A stretch of DNA of 64,000 nt from Pedobacter kyonggii (GCF_004310665.1 NZ_SIXF01000019.1:35200-99199), one strand, 5' to 3'; numbered from the stretch's first letter, positions 45,801 to 58,083 are shown. Made by a program: numbers and translations. The notes: generated by a model from the sequence alone, not told the origin.

Positions 45801-47065
45801 GCTATTTTAGTGCGCCTTTTGATCATGATAAGATCGAAAGGGTGCTGTTTAATCTTTTATCAAATGCATTCAAATTTACCCCGTTGGGTGGAAGGATTTC
45901 AGTTGAGCTGGAGAAGGTTACACTGCCTGGCGCAACGCATGCAGCTACGTTGATTATTACTGTCGCCGATTCGGGCATAGGCATTTCAGAAACGGATCAG
46001 GAGAGAATCTTTCAACGCTTTTTCCAGGCAGACGGAATAGCGCCGATCTTGAATCAGGGAAGTGGCATAGGTCTTTCAATTGCACAGGAATTTGTGAAAT
46101 TACATGGCGGAAAAATCGCTGTACGGAGTAAAGTTGGTCAGGGAAGTGTTTTCACCATCGAACTTCCGTTCTCAAATGTTCGGTCTGCAACCGAATTGAT
46201 GATCGATTTTTCGGATTCTGCAAATAAGGCCAGACTGGAGTCGAACGCCGCCATATCCGGACCGGATCGGGATGCAGATACCCCTTCTATTTTACTAGTG
46301 GAGGACAATGAGGATTTTCGTGCCTATCTTAAAGATGGACTGCAGTCTTTCTACAGAATATACGAGGCCAGCAACGGACAGGAAGGGTGGCAAAAAACGC
46401 TGTCGAACCATCCTCAGATCATCGTAAGTGATATCAATATGCCTTATATGAGCGGGATAGAACTATGTAAAAAAGTTAAATCAGATAAACGGACCAATCA
46501 CATTCCCATCATATTGCTAACCGCTTTAACCGGGGAACAGGAACAGATAAAAGGCCTGGAAACCGGTGCAAACGATTATCTGACCAAACCGTTCAACTTC
46601 GAGATCTTAAATGCAAAGATTAAAAATCTGCTTTCCCTCAACAAAAGGCTCAAAGACACTTATAGCAAGCAGATCAAGGTGGAGGCAACAGCCGTAACAG
46701 TCGAATCACACAGCGACCGTTTGCTCAAGAAAGTGGCAGTTTATATTGATGATAATTTAAACAACCCTAAACTATCGGTAGAAGACCTAAGCAAACATGT
46801 GGGTATGAGCAGAGGTTCACTGTACCATAAAATACTCGAATTAACAGGGCTTTCGCCAATTGAATATATCCGGTCGGTTAAACTTGATAAGGCGGCTGTT
46901 TTATTGGAAAAAAGTGATTTGAATATTTCGCAAATTGCCTACATGGTTGGATTTGCTACCCCTAATTATTTTGCTAAGTCATTTAAAGCAAAATTTAATA
47001 TGCAGCCTTCCGAATACATTAGTGTTAAAAGAAAAGTGGAAGACCGTTTGGTAAAAGAAAGTTGA
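42896..47065 (+). CDS. Hybrid two-component system regulator (HTCS) of the polysaccharide locus
   Basis: A 1389-residue one-protein sensor and DNA-binding regulator. I start at MIFKSAFNKIFLCFAVSLLI, which opens the signal peptide; the frame extends 29 codons upstream without one. Periplasmic part: about 14 Reg_prop beta-propeller repeats ('FGFMWFGTEDGLNKYDG', 'NIWFGTARGICRK', 'LWVGTFSGGLSLYD') and a Y_Y_Y domain. A membrane segment is near 815-835. Cytoplasmic part: HisKA with H874 ('LTNLSHEFRTPLSLIMG'), HATPase ('GSGIGLSIAQEFVKLHGG'), a receiver with phospho-acceptor D1179 ('IIVSDINMPYMSG'), and an AraC helix-turn-helix (about 1285-1389: 'LSVEDLSKHVGMSRGSLYHK'). It lies between two halves of the locus and should sense a released oligosaccharide and activate both. 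Confidence 0.95.
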   Translation: MIFKSAFNKIFLCFAVSLLISPVKDYAQQQKINFTSLQIKDGLSSNTVNAIVKDHFGFMWFGTEDGLNKYDGSNFTVYKFNENDPTSLRSNDIRALHEDSSGNLWVGSSLGSLSLFDRKNNSFITYPANVEGGLSSDLIHAVTTDHLGHVWVATYNGLDELDPKTNKIINHIKQTPNRKSSAQLSFNCLLEDSKNRLWIGSNNGVYLYERKEKAFRIYRHSPSDASTPISNEINTICEDKSGNIWFGTARGICRKLPAHGGFSAFVYMDGDLNALASSRVISLAIDKNNQLWAGTDDGLKIIDLNSAAITSYRPNYRDSYSLTGKSISSIYIDDGIYWLGPFHGGISKYDSNLNLFNLKQSNIYDPNGLSASVITSFVQYRDEIFVGTDGGGLNLFNPRTELIKRFNVRLPDGSAMNNISIIAMAITKEKKLLMGTYSNGLVSMDLLTDKLLQIKHSTKANGLNSNDVFCLKEDKTGKIWVGTNGGGVNLMTPDAKVILKYCKNPQAPNEVDFPGNNFIRFIEEDDQNNMWIGTYGSGISILDQFTHKFSVLNKKNNNLPNDLTLSILKDRSGNLWVGTFSGGLSLYDRKKNRFVNFSEKNGLNNATVYAIVEDLKGLIWVSTNKGISSFDPTTKVFTNYTVYNGVQNNNFIRGAGMRTAGGEIYFGGAAGFNYFNPRFFKKNRSIPAVIFTDLKVSNSSVLPGKASPIQEHISIAKNIHLDYKQSFTLSYVSINYTVPEDNQYFYKLEGFDKDWIKAGSTKSVSYTNLDPGEYVFHVKANNSNGIWNASETSIAIDVSPPFWKTTYAYIFYILTIVGTLFYIRHLGIQKLKRKFALVQEKMKAEQRLAQHRKEAEQLRALDKLKIKFLTNLSHEFRTPLSLIMGPVDKLIAEQPDQHVANPLLMIKRNTRRLLNLVNQILDFRKIEDRELTLNAVETDIVSFIKEVLESFNDLSERKQIQLVFNSQLSYFSAPFDHDKIERVLFNLLSNAFKFTPLGGRISVELEKVTLPGATHAATLIITVADSGIGISETDQERIFQRFFQADGIAPILNQGSGIGLSIAQEFVKLHGGKIAVRSKVGQGSVFTIELPFSNVRSATELMIDFSDSANKARLESNAAISGPDRDADTPSILLVEDNEDFRAYLKDGLQSFYRIYEASNGQEGWQKTLSNHPQIIVSDINMPYMSGIELCKKVKSDKRTNHIPIILLTALTGEQEQIKGLETGANDYLTKPFNFEILNAKIKNLLSLNKRLKDTYSKQIKVEATAVTVESHSDRLLKKVAVYIDDNLNNPKLSVEDLSKHVGMSRGSLYHKILELTGLSPIEYIRSVKLDKAAVLLEKSDLNISQIAYMVGFATPNYFAKSFKAKFNMQPSEYISVKRKVEDRLVKES

Positions 47066-47219
47066 ACATGCATTTAACTCTAAATATGTGCGTTGTGCTG
47101 GGCAGTAACCCAGGCAATCCGAATTTATATAACCTGGAGAAGCCTCTAGCATCACCGTTCCTTACAGACCGTTAAAATTTAATCCTTTTATCTTCAAAAT
47201 AGGTCAAAAATACAACCGA

Positions 47220-47250
47220 TGAACATATTTTGTATAATAATAATCAAATC
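47220..47250 (+). promoter_or_regulatory. Candidate HTCS binding site 2 (before GH43 operon)
   Basis: TGAACAT, 18 bp, CAAATC, keeping the GAACAT-to-CAA spacing of the other two sites; the sequence between is AT-rich (TATAATAATAAT). It lies about 190 bp before the GH43 start. The rest of 47066-47438 holds no supported gene. Confidence 0.45.
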
Positions 47251-47438
47251 TTCCTACGAAAAAACAACAGATCCGGTAGCTTCGCTAAACCAAATATTAA
47301 CCTGACCAAAATGAAAGCATGATACTGCTAACGCTCAAAATGAATTATTCACACGAATACATGAAGAAGGTAAATAGCTATCAAGGTGCAAATATCATAG
47401 TAAAACAAACTGATTACTGACCAAATACTAAAATAATA

Positions 47439-48410
47439 ATGAAATTTAAAGCCCTCTTCCTATTGTTATCAACGCTGGTTTTTGCGGTGCATTTTAAATC
47501 GCAGGCGCAAAATCCAATTATCAAACATATTTTTACTGCTGATCCGGCACCATTGGTATATAAAAATAAAGTTTATCTGTATGTTGGGCATGATACTGCA
47601 ACGGTGAAAGATACCAATTATAAAATGCCCGACTGGCATGTGTTCTCGTCGAAAAATATGGTCGAGTGGGAAGATCATGGCATGCAGCTTTCGCCAAAGG
47701 CCTTTTCATGGGCCGGGGGAGATGCATACGCCGCTCAGTGTATTTACAGGGATGGAAAGTTTTATTGGTATGTATCAACAGGCCACCAAAAAAATAAGGA
47801 GAGTAAAGGAGGGATGGCGATCGGCGTAGCAGTTTCTGATAGCCCTGTTGGGCCATTTAAAGATGCGATTGGCAAGGCTTTGGTAACCAATGAAATGACT
47901 ACCGATAAAAAGCATGGCTGGGATGACATCGATCCTACTGTTTTTATCGATGATGATGGGCAGGCTTATCTGTTTTGGGGCAATGGAAGTTGTAAAAGTG
48001 TCAAGCTGAAAAAAAATATGATTGAGATGGATGGAGAAATCCAGGTACTGGACATCAAAAACTACATTGAAGGCCCTTGGGTTTACAAAAGAAAAGACAA
48101 CTATTATCTGATCTATGCCGGCGCGGGAACCAAACCCGAAATGATCGAATACTGTATGGCAAAGGGGCCACAGGGACCTTGGGTATACAAAGGTATTATT
48201 CAGGGAAATGTTCCCAACAGTTTTACTACTCATCCTGGTGTTATCGATTTTAAGGGCAGATCTTACTTTTTTTACCACAATGGCTCCTTGCCCACAGGTG
48301 GCAGTTATAGAAGGTCTATCTGTGTAGATGATATGCACTATAATGAGGATGGCACCATACAGAAAATTGTAGAAACCGCTATCGGTGTTAGCCCCGTAAA
48401 AGGCAAATAA
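47439..48410 (+). CDS. GH43-family alpha-L-arabinofuranosidase/beta-xylosidase
   Basis: A 323-residue secreted five-bladed beta-propeller enzyme (signal cleaved after 'FKSQAQ'). The three GH43 acids are visible: base D35 ('IFTADPAPLVYKNKVYLYVG'), pKa modulator D165 ('DDIDPTVFIDDDGQAYLFWG') and acid E211 ('NYIEGPWVYKRKDNYYLIYA'). It has no extra carbohydrate-binding domain, in keeping with single-domain subfamilies. It opens an operon whose next gene starts 33 bp later. Expected role: removing arabinofuranose or xylose from the xylan backbone or side chains; which of these cannot be fixed by reading. Confidence 0.93.
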   Translation: MKFKALFLLLSTLVFAVHFKSQAQNPIIKHIFTADPAPLVYKNKVYLYVGHDTATVKDTNYKMPDWHVFSSKNMVEWEDHGMQLSPKAFSWAGGDAYAAQCIYRDGKFYWYVSTGHQKNKESKGGMAIGVAVSDSPVGPFKDAIGKALVTNEMTTDKKHGWDDIDPTVFIDDDGQAYLFWGNGSCKSVKLKKNMIEMDGEIQVLDIKNYIEGPWVYKRKDNYYLIYAGAGTKPEMIEYCMAKGPQGPWVYKGIIQGNVPNSFTTHPGVIDFKGRSYFFYHNGSLPTGGSYRRSICVDDMHYNEDGTIQKIVETAIGVSPVKGK

Positions 48411-48437
48411 ACAGCTAATAACATACCCTTAACCTAA

Positions 48438-50387
<1,950 letters not shown>

Positions 50388-50408
50388 AACCTTTTCCAAT
50401 AAAATTAT

Positions 50409-52823
50409 ATGTTGACACTATCAAAATACGATCTTTTGCAAAAGCTTTTCGTCGGCCTATTCGTTTCTGTGCTATTCAATATGGCCTTCTGTGGAAATGT
50501 TGGGGCACAAGAGGGATTTTACGCCAATTCGTTTCCTTTAAAACAGGTAAAACTGCTTAATGGGCCATTTGACAACGCTAGAGACCTTAACATAAAAACA
50601 CTATTGGCTTATGATGTAGACCGGTTGCTTTACCCTTACCTTAAGCAGGCAGAGCTTCGTACAGATAAAAAAGGCTATGATAATTGGGAAGGGCTGGATG
50701 GGCATATCGCCGGACATTACCTTAGTGCACTTGCACTTAATTATGCCTCAACAGGTAATCCAGAATGCAAAAGCAGGATGGAAAAAATCGTAGCAACATT
50801 AAAAGCCTGCCAGAATAAAAATACCACTTCACATCCAGAATGGGGAATAGGCTATGCAGGGGGTGTTCCCAATAGTAAGGAGATCTGGATGAAACTTAAA
50901 GAAGGAAACTTCAAAGCCTATCAATCTGCGTGGGTACCCTGGTATAATGTTCACAAAACTTTTGCGGGTTTGCGCGATGCCTGGATTTATGGGGAAAGTA
51001 AAGATGCGAAGGAGGTATTTTTAAAATTCTGTGATTGGGCGATAGCCATTACCTCGAAGATTAATGAGCAACAGATGCAGCAAATGTTAGATACAGAACA
51101 AGGTGGGATGAATGAAGTATTGGCTGATGCCTATCAGATCACTGGCAATGAAAAATACCTGAACGCAGCGATGCGGTTTTCTCATAAACAATTGCTTACG
51201 CCTATGGCAAACGGGCAGGATAACCTTGATAATAAACATGCCAATACTCAGGTTCCTAAAGCCGTTGGTTTCCAGCGGATCGGAGAGTTGAGTCATCAAC
51301 AGAATTATGATCAGGCCGGTCAGTTTTTTTGGGAAACAGTAACAGGCAAAAGGTCTTTGGCCTTTGGCGGAAACAGTCGCAGGGAATTTTTTCCAAGTGC
51401 TGTTGCCAGTGCTGATTTTGTAGATGATGTGGAAGGGCCAGAAACCTGCAACACCTACAATATGCTGAAACTGACCGAAGGACTTTTTAGGGAAAAACCC
51501 GATGCCAGATACGTAGACTTTTACGAAAAAGCCCTGTATAACCATATTCTTTCGTCACAGCATCCCGAACATGGTGGCTATGTTTATTTTACACCCGCCC
51601 GGCCAAGGCACTACCGCGTATATTCGGCCCCGAATGAAGGTATGTGGTGTTGCGTGGGCAGCGGTATGGAGAACCACAGCAAGTACAACGAATTTATCTA
51701 CACCCATCAAAAAGATACTTTATATCTTAACCTGTTTATTGCCTCTGAACTCAACTGGAAAGAAAAAAAAATTACAATAAGGCAGGAAACTACTTTTCCG
51801 GATGAGGAAAAAACCAGGCTGATTGTTGCAGATGGAAATGCCCGGTTAATGTTGATGATCAGAAAGCCATCATGGATCGGCAAGGAAATGATGGAAGTGA
51901 AAATCAATGGTAAAAAAGCCGACTATAAATTGCTTCCGAATGCTTATGTGGGAATTGGCCGTAACTGGAAAAAAGGAGACGTGGTAGAGCTGAGCCTGCC
52001 CATGAAAACTACCGTTGAGCGGATGCCCAATTTGCCAGAATATGTGGCAATTATGCACGGACCGATTTTATTGGGTACTAAAACAGAAACGGAAGCACTT
52101 AAAGGACTGGTGGCAGGTGATAGTCGTTGGGGGCATATCGCCAGTGGAAAGAAACTGCCCATTAATAAGGCACCTATTCTTATTGATGAGCATATTGACG
52201 ATATCGGCAAGAAAATCGAGCCCATAAAAGGGCAGTCGATGAAGTTCTCTTTTGTAAATGAGCGGATAGAAAACCCTGAAAAAATTACCCTGGAGCCCTT
52301 TTTCCGCATTCACGATTCCCGTTACATGATGTATTGGATGGCGCTCACGCCTGGCCAGTATGCCGCTTACCTCGATTCTGCTAGCCGTGTAGAAAATGAA
52401 AAACTTGCACTGGAAAGCCGTACAGTAGATTTTGTTGCACCGGGAGAACAACAGCCGGAGGTAGATCACCAGATGAAAAACAATAATTCCCACACAGGAT
52501 CTTATCTGGATCAATTTTGGCGCAATGCAACGGGAAATGGCTTCTTTAGCTACGAAATGAACACCGCGGGTGCAGATCAGCTGGCCTTAAATGTTCGTTA
52601 CCATACAAGTGGTGGCCGAGATAAATTTGATATTTATCTTGATGATCAAAAACTGGTTGGTGTAGATGCGGACCAGGGGCCACAAAAAACAAGCTTCTAT
52701 AACCAGGAATACCCAATCCCTGCAGAAATACTAAAAGGCAAAAAACGGATTTCGGTTAAATTTTCGCCATCAGATGGAAAATCAACAGCAAGGGTATTTT
52801 ATGTGAGGTTGGTGAAGAAATAA
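50409..52823 (+). CDS. GH127/GH146-type beta-L-arabinofuranosidase (DUF1680)
   Basis: An 804-residue secreted enzyme. The (alpha/alpha)6 barrel has 'GLDGHIAGHYLSALALNYAS', 'PWYNVHKTFAGLRDAW', 'TEQGGMNEVLADAYQITG', and the zinc/thiolate site in 'VEGPETCNTYNMLKLTEG' and 'MWCCVGSGMENHSKYNEF'. In this family a cysteine nucleophile held by zinc and the glutamate near the first motif do catalysis. Two C-terminal beta domains follow (about 570-800). The length and C-terminal part match both GH127 and GH146. It would remove beta-linked L-arabinofuranose, or remain a related arabinosidase, from side chains of the locus substrate. Confidence 0.9.
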   Translation: MLTLSKYDLLQKLFVGLFVSVLFNMAFCGNVGAQEGFYANSFPLKQVKLLNGPFDNARDLNIKTLLAYDVDRLLYPYLKQAELRTDKKGYDNWEGLDGHIAGHYLSALALNYASTGNPECKSRMEKIVATLKACQNKNTTSHPEWGIGYAGGVPNSKEIWMKLKEGNFKAYQSAWVPWYNVHKTFAGLRDAWIYGESKDAKEVFLKFCDWAIAITSKINEQQMQQMLDTEQGGMNEVLADAYQITGNEKYLNAAMRFSHKQLLTPMANGQDNLDNKHANTQVPKAVGFQRIGELSHQQNYDQAGQFFWETVTGKRSLAFGGNSRREFFPSAVASADFVDDVEGPETCNTYNMLKLTEGLFREKPDARYVDFYEKALYNHILSSQHPEHGGYVYFTPARPRHYRVYSAPNEGMWCCVGSGMENHSKYNEFIYTHQKDTLYLNLFIASELNWKEKKITIRQETTFPDEEKTRLIVADGNARLMLMIRKPSWIGKEMMEVKINGKKADYKLLPNAYVGIGRNWKKGDVVELSLPMKTTVERMPNLPEYVAIMHGPILLGTKTETEALKGLVAGDSRWGHIASGKKLPINKAPILIDEHIDDIGKKIEPIKGQSMKFSFVNERIENPEKITLEPFFRIHDSRYMMYWMALTPGQYAAYLDSASRVENEKLALESRTVDFVAPGEQQPEVDHQMKNNNSHTGSYLDQFWRNATGNGFFSYEMNTAGADQLALNVRYHTSGGRDKFDIYLDDQKLVGVDADQGPQKTSFYNQEYPIPAEILKGKKRISVKFSPSDGKSTARVFYVRLVKK

Positions 52824-53000
52824 CTAAGGGATGAGCTATGGTTTTGAACGCTGAGTGGTGCTGTGGATCAAGAAAAACTACTCCGGATGAACGAGTATCA
52901 AGCATGGTAATACCTAATGTCATGAAGTTAAGCCATCGGCACAAGTGAAAATAATTTAACCACGACTTGTCCCGATTTTAGGGAGATAGAAGGGGATGCA

Positions 53001-53030
53001 CACAGATATGAAAATCCGTGTTTATCTGTG
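53001..53030. repeat. Short palindromic repeat of the CACAGAT type
   Basis: CACAGATA and TATCTGTG around a 14-bp loop, followed by GCGCATCTGTGGTT. Similar intergenic sequences are dispersed in many Bacteroidota genomes. The 306-bp gap between the GH127/146 and GH95 genes has no other supported element. Confidence 0.45.
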
Positions 53031-53129
53031 CGCATCTGTGGTTAAAAGCACTTAACTTACTAACATTGTTGTGATGCCAGCAGTTTCAAAAATAACGATT
53101 ATGAAATTTAAGAATTAGATCCCTTATCA

Positions 53130-55616
53130 ATGAACATCAATAACATATTACTAAGATTCAGTAAGATAATTTTATTGCTTTTTACAGGTACTTTGGCATT
53201 TGCACAGGTGCCTGAAAAATCAAAATTAAAGCTTTGGTACGAACAGCCTGCAGGTGCTGTTTGGGAAAATGCACTTCCTGTTGGTAATGGCTTTTTAGGA
53301 GCAATGATTTATGGTAACGTGGCAAAAGAAGTGATAAAACTCAATGAGCATAGCCTGTGGAGTGGTAGTCCCTATCAAAATGATGTGCCGGAAACTTTAA
53401 GCCATTTACCTGAAATCCGTGAACTCATTTTTCAAGGGAAGCATAAGGAAGCTGAAAATCTGGCCAATAAAATCATGTTTGGGAAAAAATCATCCGGACA
53501 GATCTTTCAGCCGGCAGGCAATCTTCAACTCGTTTTCCCTGGTCATGAAAAGTATCAAAACTACTACAGAGAACTCGATATCGAAAACGCAGTAAGTAAA
53601 ACAAGCTACAGCATTGGCGATGTAACCTATACCCGAACGGCTTTTGCCGCACATGGTAATCGCGTAGTGGTAATGAAACTTACTGCCACTAAAGCCGCCA
53701 GCATTTCTTTTACTGCAAATTATACCACGCCACATAAAAAGGTTTCAATCAGTACCTCAGCTGTTAAAGATCTGGTAATGGAAGGGTTGACCAGCGATCA
53801 TGAAGGTGTCAAGGGGCTTGTAAAATACAACGTAATCAGCAGATTCAGCAATGAAGGTGGTACATTAAAAGCGACCGATTCGAGTATTGTTGTGGAGCAT
53901 GCCAATGCAGTGACCATTTTCATCTCAATTGCTACCAATTTTAACCATTATAGTGACATCAGCGGCAATGCCTCTAAACGGGCATTGGAGTACCTGAATA
54001 AGGCTTCAGCAAAATCTTATGATAAAATCCTGACTACGCATCTCACCAACTATCACAAATACTTCAATCGTGTTCAACTTGATTTAGGGGAGGGCGATGG
54101 TACAGACTTACCAACAGACAAAAGGTTAATGAACTTCAGGAATACAACAGATCTTCAGTTTGTTAATCTATATTACCAGTTTGGCCGCTATCTCTTAATC
54201 AGTTCTTCTCAGCCAGAGGGGCAGCCTGCCAATTTACAAGGCATCTGGAATGATAAGCTTTACCCGCCCTGGGACAGTAAATACACCATTAATATTAACG
54301 CACAAATGAATTATTGGCCTGCAGAGGCGACCAATTTGCCCGAGCTGCACCAGCCCTTCCTTAAAATGGTAAGTGAAATGGCAGAAACGGGCAAGGCCAC
54401 GGCTAAAAACATGTACGGCGCAAGGGGCTGGATGGCGCATCACAATAGCGATATCTGGAGAAGCACCGGGCCAGTGGATGGTGCGTTCTGGGGAATCTGG
54501 AATGGTGGCGGCGGCTGGGCCAGTCAGCATCTTTGGGAACATTATCTTTATGGAGGAGATCGCAAATACCTTAAAAGCATCTATCCCGTTTTAAAAGATG
54601 CAGCAACTTTTTACAAAGATTTTCTGGTGGTGCACCCAACACTGAAGTATTTGGTGGTTAATCCAGGTACTTCTCCTGAAAATGCTCCTGCGGCACATGG
54701 GGGCTCCTCTATTGATGCGGGTACCACCATGGATAATCAAATTGTTTTCGATGTGTTTTCTACCGCTATCCGTGCTGCCAAAATACTGGGAGTTGACGGT
54801 ATTTTTGCCGATAGTTTATTGCAGATGCGCAATAAGTTATCACCTATGCACATCGGCAAACATGGGCAATTACAGGAGTGGCTGGATGATATAGACAGTC
54901 CAAACGATAAACACCGTCATGTTTCGCACCTTTATGGTTTATTCCCTTCCAACCAGATTTCTGCCTACCGTACGCCCTTACTTTATGCTGCTGCAAAAAA
55001 TACCTTGCTTCAAAGAGGCGATGTATCTACCGGGTGGAGTATGGGCTGGAAAATAAATTGGTGGGCAAGGATGCAGGATGGAAATCATGCTTATCGCCTG
55101 ATTCAAAACCAACTCACACCACTAGGCGTTAATCCGGGCGGTGGTGGTACCTACAATAATCTTTTTGATGCCCATCCACCGTTTCAGATAGATGGTAATT
55201 TTGGCTGTACCTCCGGTATTACCGAGATGCTGATGCAAAGTGCCGATGAGGCATTGCATTTATTGCCCGCTTTGCCAGATGTATGGAAGGAAAAAGGTTC
55301 CATTAAGGGCTTAAGGGCCAGGGGAGGCTTTGAGGTACTCAGCCTCGAATGGTCTAATGGGCAGGTAATCAAGGCGGTAATTAAATCAACGCTTGGCGGA
55401 AATTTACGGTTAAGGGTTCCAAATGAAATGAAAAGCGACCTTGTTGAGTTGAAAAATGCAGTCGGCACTAATCCAAATATGTTCTATTCCATTGCCGAAA
55501 CCCAAGAACCTATTATAGCGCCCGAAGCCCGTTTAACGGCTAATCCATTGAAAAAGACTTTTGTTTACGATATACCAACCAAACCAGGCAGATTATATAC
55601 GCTGCTGCTCAAATAA
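53130..55616 (+). CDS. GH95-family alpha-L-fucosidase/alpha-L-galactosidase
   Basis: An 828-residue secreted enzyme. The N-terminal beta domain begins '[20 protein letters not shown]' and '[20 protein letters not shown]', the GH95 hallmark. The (alpha/alpha)6 barrel has '[20 protein letters not shown]', '[19 protein letters not shown]', '[10 protein letters not shown]', '[17 protein letters not shown]' and '[20 protein letters not shown]'. Family members hydrolyse alpha-1,2-L-fucose or alpha-L-galactose. In this xylan-like locus alpha-L-galactosidase is the more probable activity, because complex arabinoxylans carry L-galactose; this is context, not sequence proof. The GH97 gene follows after 10 bp. 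Confidence 0.93.
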   Translation: MNINNILLRFSKIILLLFTGTLAFAQVPEKSKLKLWYEQPAGAVWENALPVGNGFLGAMIYGNVAKEVIKLNEHSLWSGSPYQNDVPETLSHLPEIRELIFQGKHKEAENLANKIMFGKKSSGQIFQPAGNLQLVFPGHEKYQNYYRELDIENAVSKTSYSIGDVTYTRTAFAAHGNRVVVMKLTATKAASISFTANYTTPHKKVSISTSAVKDLVMEGLTSDHEGVKGLVKYNVISRFSNEGGTLKATDSSIVVEHANAVTIFISIATNFNHYSDISGNASKRALEYLNKASAKSYDKILTTHLTNYHKYFNRVQLDLGEGDGTDLPTDKRLMNFRNTTDLQFVNLYYQFGRYLLISSSQPEGQPANLQGIWNDKLYPPWDSKYTININAQMNYWPAEATNLPELHQPFLKMVSEMAETGKATAKNMYGARGWMAHHNSDIWRSTGPVDGAFWGIWNGGGGWASQHLWEHYLYGGDRKYLKSIYPVLKDAATFYKDFLVVHPTLKYLVVNPGTSPENAPAAHGGSSIDAGTTMDNQIVFDVFSTAIRAAKILGVDGIFADSLLQMRNKLSPMHIGKHGQLQEWLDDIDSPNDKHRHVSHLYGLFPSNQISAYRTPLLYAAAKNTLLQRGDVSTGWSMGWKINWWARMQDGNHAYRLIQNQLTPLGVNPGGGGTYNNLFDAHPPFQIDGNFGCTSGITEMLMQSADEALHLLPALPDVWKEKGSIKGLRARGGFEVLSLEWSNGQVIKAVIKSTLGGNLRLRVPNEMKSDLVELKNAVGTNPNMFYSIAETQEPIIAPEARLTANPLKKTFVYDIPTKPGRLYTLLLK

Positions 55617-55626
55617 TTAGAACCTC

Positions 55627-57561
55627 ATGAAATTTATCCATTTATTTATCATTTTTACCCTTGTAAACATCTCCATTTATGCACAGGAAGCAATAAGTTA
55701 TCATGTTTCCAGTCCTGATGAAAAAATTGTTCTCACCTGTAATCCCGCTCAGGGAACCTACAGCATTATCAAGGGTAAAAAAACAATCTTACAAAATTCT
55801 AAACTGGGCATAATCAGAGAAGATGAAGACTTTACAAGGTCATTAAAAGTTGTTGGTAGTGCTGAGCGAAAATTGAAAGAGGCCTATGTAATGCGCAATG
55901 CAAAAAAGAAATCGATTACCTATACCGCAAATGAATTGGCGATATCGACCAAAACACCAACAGGCAAAAGAATGAATATTATTTTTCGTGTTTCTAATGA
56001 TGGGGCCGCCTTTCGTTACGAATTTCCGGAAAAAGATTCGTCGCTAAGAAAAATACAGTCAGAACAAACAAGTTTTCACTTTCCCGAAGGTACGTTGGCG
56101 TGGTTACAGGCCAAAGCCGAGGCGCAAACGGGATTTGAGCATACCAATCCTTCCTACGAGGTATATTATAATATGGCTATCCCGGTAGGTACACCATCTT
56201 CCAGTGCTAACGGCTGGGTATATCCCGCTTTATTTAAAACAGGCGATACCTGGGTGATGCTTACGGAAGCAGGACTGGAAAGAAATTATTGTGGAACCGC
56301 TTTGCAGCGTTTATCACCTGGCGGCGAATATCGGATCAATTTTCCCCAGGAAGCTGAAAAAATAAAAGGAGGAGCGCTGTATCCCGAATCTACGCTTCCA
56401 TGGATTACGCCCTGGCGGATCATTGCGATTGGCGATCTGGCTACAATTATGGAATCGACCCTCGGTACAGATCTTGCCCCTGCATCCAGATTAAAAGATT
56501 TATCGTTCGTAAAACCCGGAAAAGCCGCATGGAGCTGGGTGCTCGAAAAGGATAAGGCAACGATATACCCAGTTCAGAAAAAATATATTGATTACGCTGC
56601 CGATATGAACTGGCAGTATTGTTTGATCGATGCAAATTGGGATCAGACCGTTGGATATGATTCGGTTGCGGTTTTAGCTAATTACGCAAGAAAAAAAAAT
56701 GTGGCTATGTTGCTCTGGTATAATTCAGCAGGTGATTGGAATACCGTAGAATTTACACCGAGAGATAAGCTGCTGACGCATGAGAAACGGGTGAAGGAGT
56801 TTAGCAGGCTTGAAAAAATGGGCGTTAAAGGCATCAAAATCGATTTTTTTGGTGGCGACGGACAGTCTATGATTGCTTACTACCATGATATTTTAACCGA
56901 TGCAGCAGCTCACCATTTGTTGGTCAATTTTCATGGGGCTACACTGCCTAGGGGATTGCAACGAACTTATCCAAATTTAATGACCACAGAAGCTGTACTG
57001 GGATACGAAATGATCACATTTGGGCAAGATGCGGCCAACAAAGCACCTCAACACATGGTTGCCAGTGCCATGATCAGAAATGCGTTTGATCCGATGGATT
57101 TCACGCCGATGTGTTTATACAAGATCCCCAATATCGAACGGCGAACTACCGCTGCATTTGAACTGGCTACAGCAGTGGCCTTTTTGTCGGGCATACAGCA
57201 CTATGCCGAAACACCGGATGGAATGGGCCATGTACCTGTTGAAGTCAAAGATTTCTTAAAAGCGTTGCCTGCGCAATGGGATGATGTAAAATTTATTGAT
57301 GGATACCCGGGCAAGTTATATGTTGTAGCCAGAAAATCTGGTTCCAAATGGTATGTTACAGGATTGAATGGAGAACCAATCGACAAACCTCTTGCATTAA
57401 ATCTCACTTTTCTTAAAAACAAAACAGGTAGACTAATTTCTTCAGGAAATGATAACGACAGCCACAACGGATTTGTTGGCAGAGAAGTAAAAATACCAGC
57501 TTCTGGAGAATTGAAAATCGACCTCAAAAAGAATGATGGTTTCGTAGCCGTTTTTGAGTAA
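55627..57561 (+). CDS. GH97-family glycosidase, retaining type (probable alpha-galactosidase)
   Basis: A 644-residue secreted enzyme (signal cleaved near 'SIYAQEA'). The N-terminal super-beta-sandwich runs to about 280, the barrel to about 560, the C-terminal beta domain to the end. Key barrel strands: 'MNWQYCLIDANWDQ' and 'GVKGIKIDFFGGDGQSM' with D406, and 'LMTTEAVLGYEM' with E455. In GH97 the inverting SusB-like members use a glutamate base, whereas retaining members carry an aspartate nucleophile in the KxDF strand; D406 puts this one in the retaining group, whose characterised members are alpha-galactosidases. It fits removal of D-galactose side groups. Confidence 0.88.
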   Translation: MKFIHLFIIFTLVNISIYAQEAISYHVSSPDEKIVLTCNPAQGTYSIIKGKKTILQNSKLGIIREDEDFTRSLKVVGSAERKLKEAYVMRNAKKKSITYTANELAISTKTPTGKRMNIIFRVSNDGAAFRYEFPEKDSSLRKIQSEQTSFHFPEGTLAWLQAKAEAQTGFEHTNPSYEVYYNMAIPVGTPSSSANGWVYPALFKTGDTWVMLTEAGLERNYCGTALQRLSPGGEYRINFPQEAEKIKGGALYPESTLPWITPWRIIAIGDLATIMESTLGTDLAPASRLKDLSFVKPGKAAWSWVLEKDKATIYPVQKKYIDYAADMNWQYCLIDANWDQTVGYDSVAVLANYARKKNVAMLLWYNSAGDWNTVEFTPRDKLLTHEKRVKEFSRLEKMGVKGIKIDFFGGDGQSMIAYYHDILTDAAAHHLLVNFHGATLPRGLQRTYPNLMTTEAVLGYEMITFGQDAANKAPQHMVASAMIRNAFDPMDFTPMCLYKIPNIERRTTAAFELATAVAFLSGIQHYAETPDGMGHVPVEVKDFLKALPAQWDDVKFIDGYPGKLYVVARKSGSKWYVTGLNGEPIDKPLALNLTFLKNKTGRLISSGNDNDSHNGFVGREVKIPASGELKIDLKKNDGFVAVFE

Positions 57562-58049
57562 CTAACCACCTGAAAATAATTTACAAATAGCATTTTTTGC
57601 TGTAAAAATAACGCACAGAGAAAAAGAAATTATTTTGGTTTAGTGTACTTCTCGGATTCAGGGCAAGCGCTTGTTAGCTGTCAAATGATAGATCGAGCTG
57701 AAAACTTGTTCTGGATCCCGGGTAAGTATTACCTGGCTATCCTATAGTGGTTGGACCAGGCAATAAATTCTTCTAAACACAAAATTAAGTGCAACTCACC
57801 CCCAGGGCTAAAAGTTGCCATCTTTATTTATAGCGCTAACAACATTCAAAATTTCCGAGTTTTTGAAAAGATCTTTATTGCTTCGAAAAAATAAATAATC
57901 GAAGTGGGCTCCTTCCATATTTGTTGCTGTTAAGGATCACTTAAATGGCTTTTTTTTGCATCTGTTTAGTTTACAATCGATTGCATAAAACGACTTCATG
58001 TTTTGTAGTCGAAGGACTTCCCCTTATCGTTTTTAGTCGATCCCTTCCT

Positions 58050-58083
58050 TTGAACATTTATCCCATATTTATGAACAATTGAC
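58050..58083 (+). promoter_or_regulatory. Candidate HTCS binding site 3 (before susC)
   Basis: TTGAACATTTAT, 13 bp, ACAATTGAC, the same two blocks and spacing as at 42533-42566, located 149 bp before the SusC start. A possible -7 box (TAACTTTA, 58108-58115) lies 25 bp further on. The remaining part of the 670-bp gap 57562-58231 has no supported gene. Confidence 0.6.

Noticed and set aside
47775-48338. A 187-codon ORF antisense to the GH43 gene
   Set aside because: It is fully inside a gene with intact catalytic residues, and its composition is that of a shadow frame.
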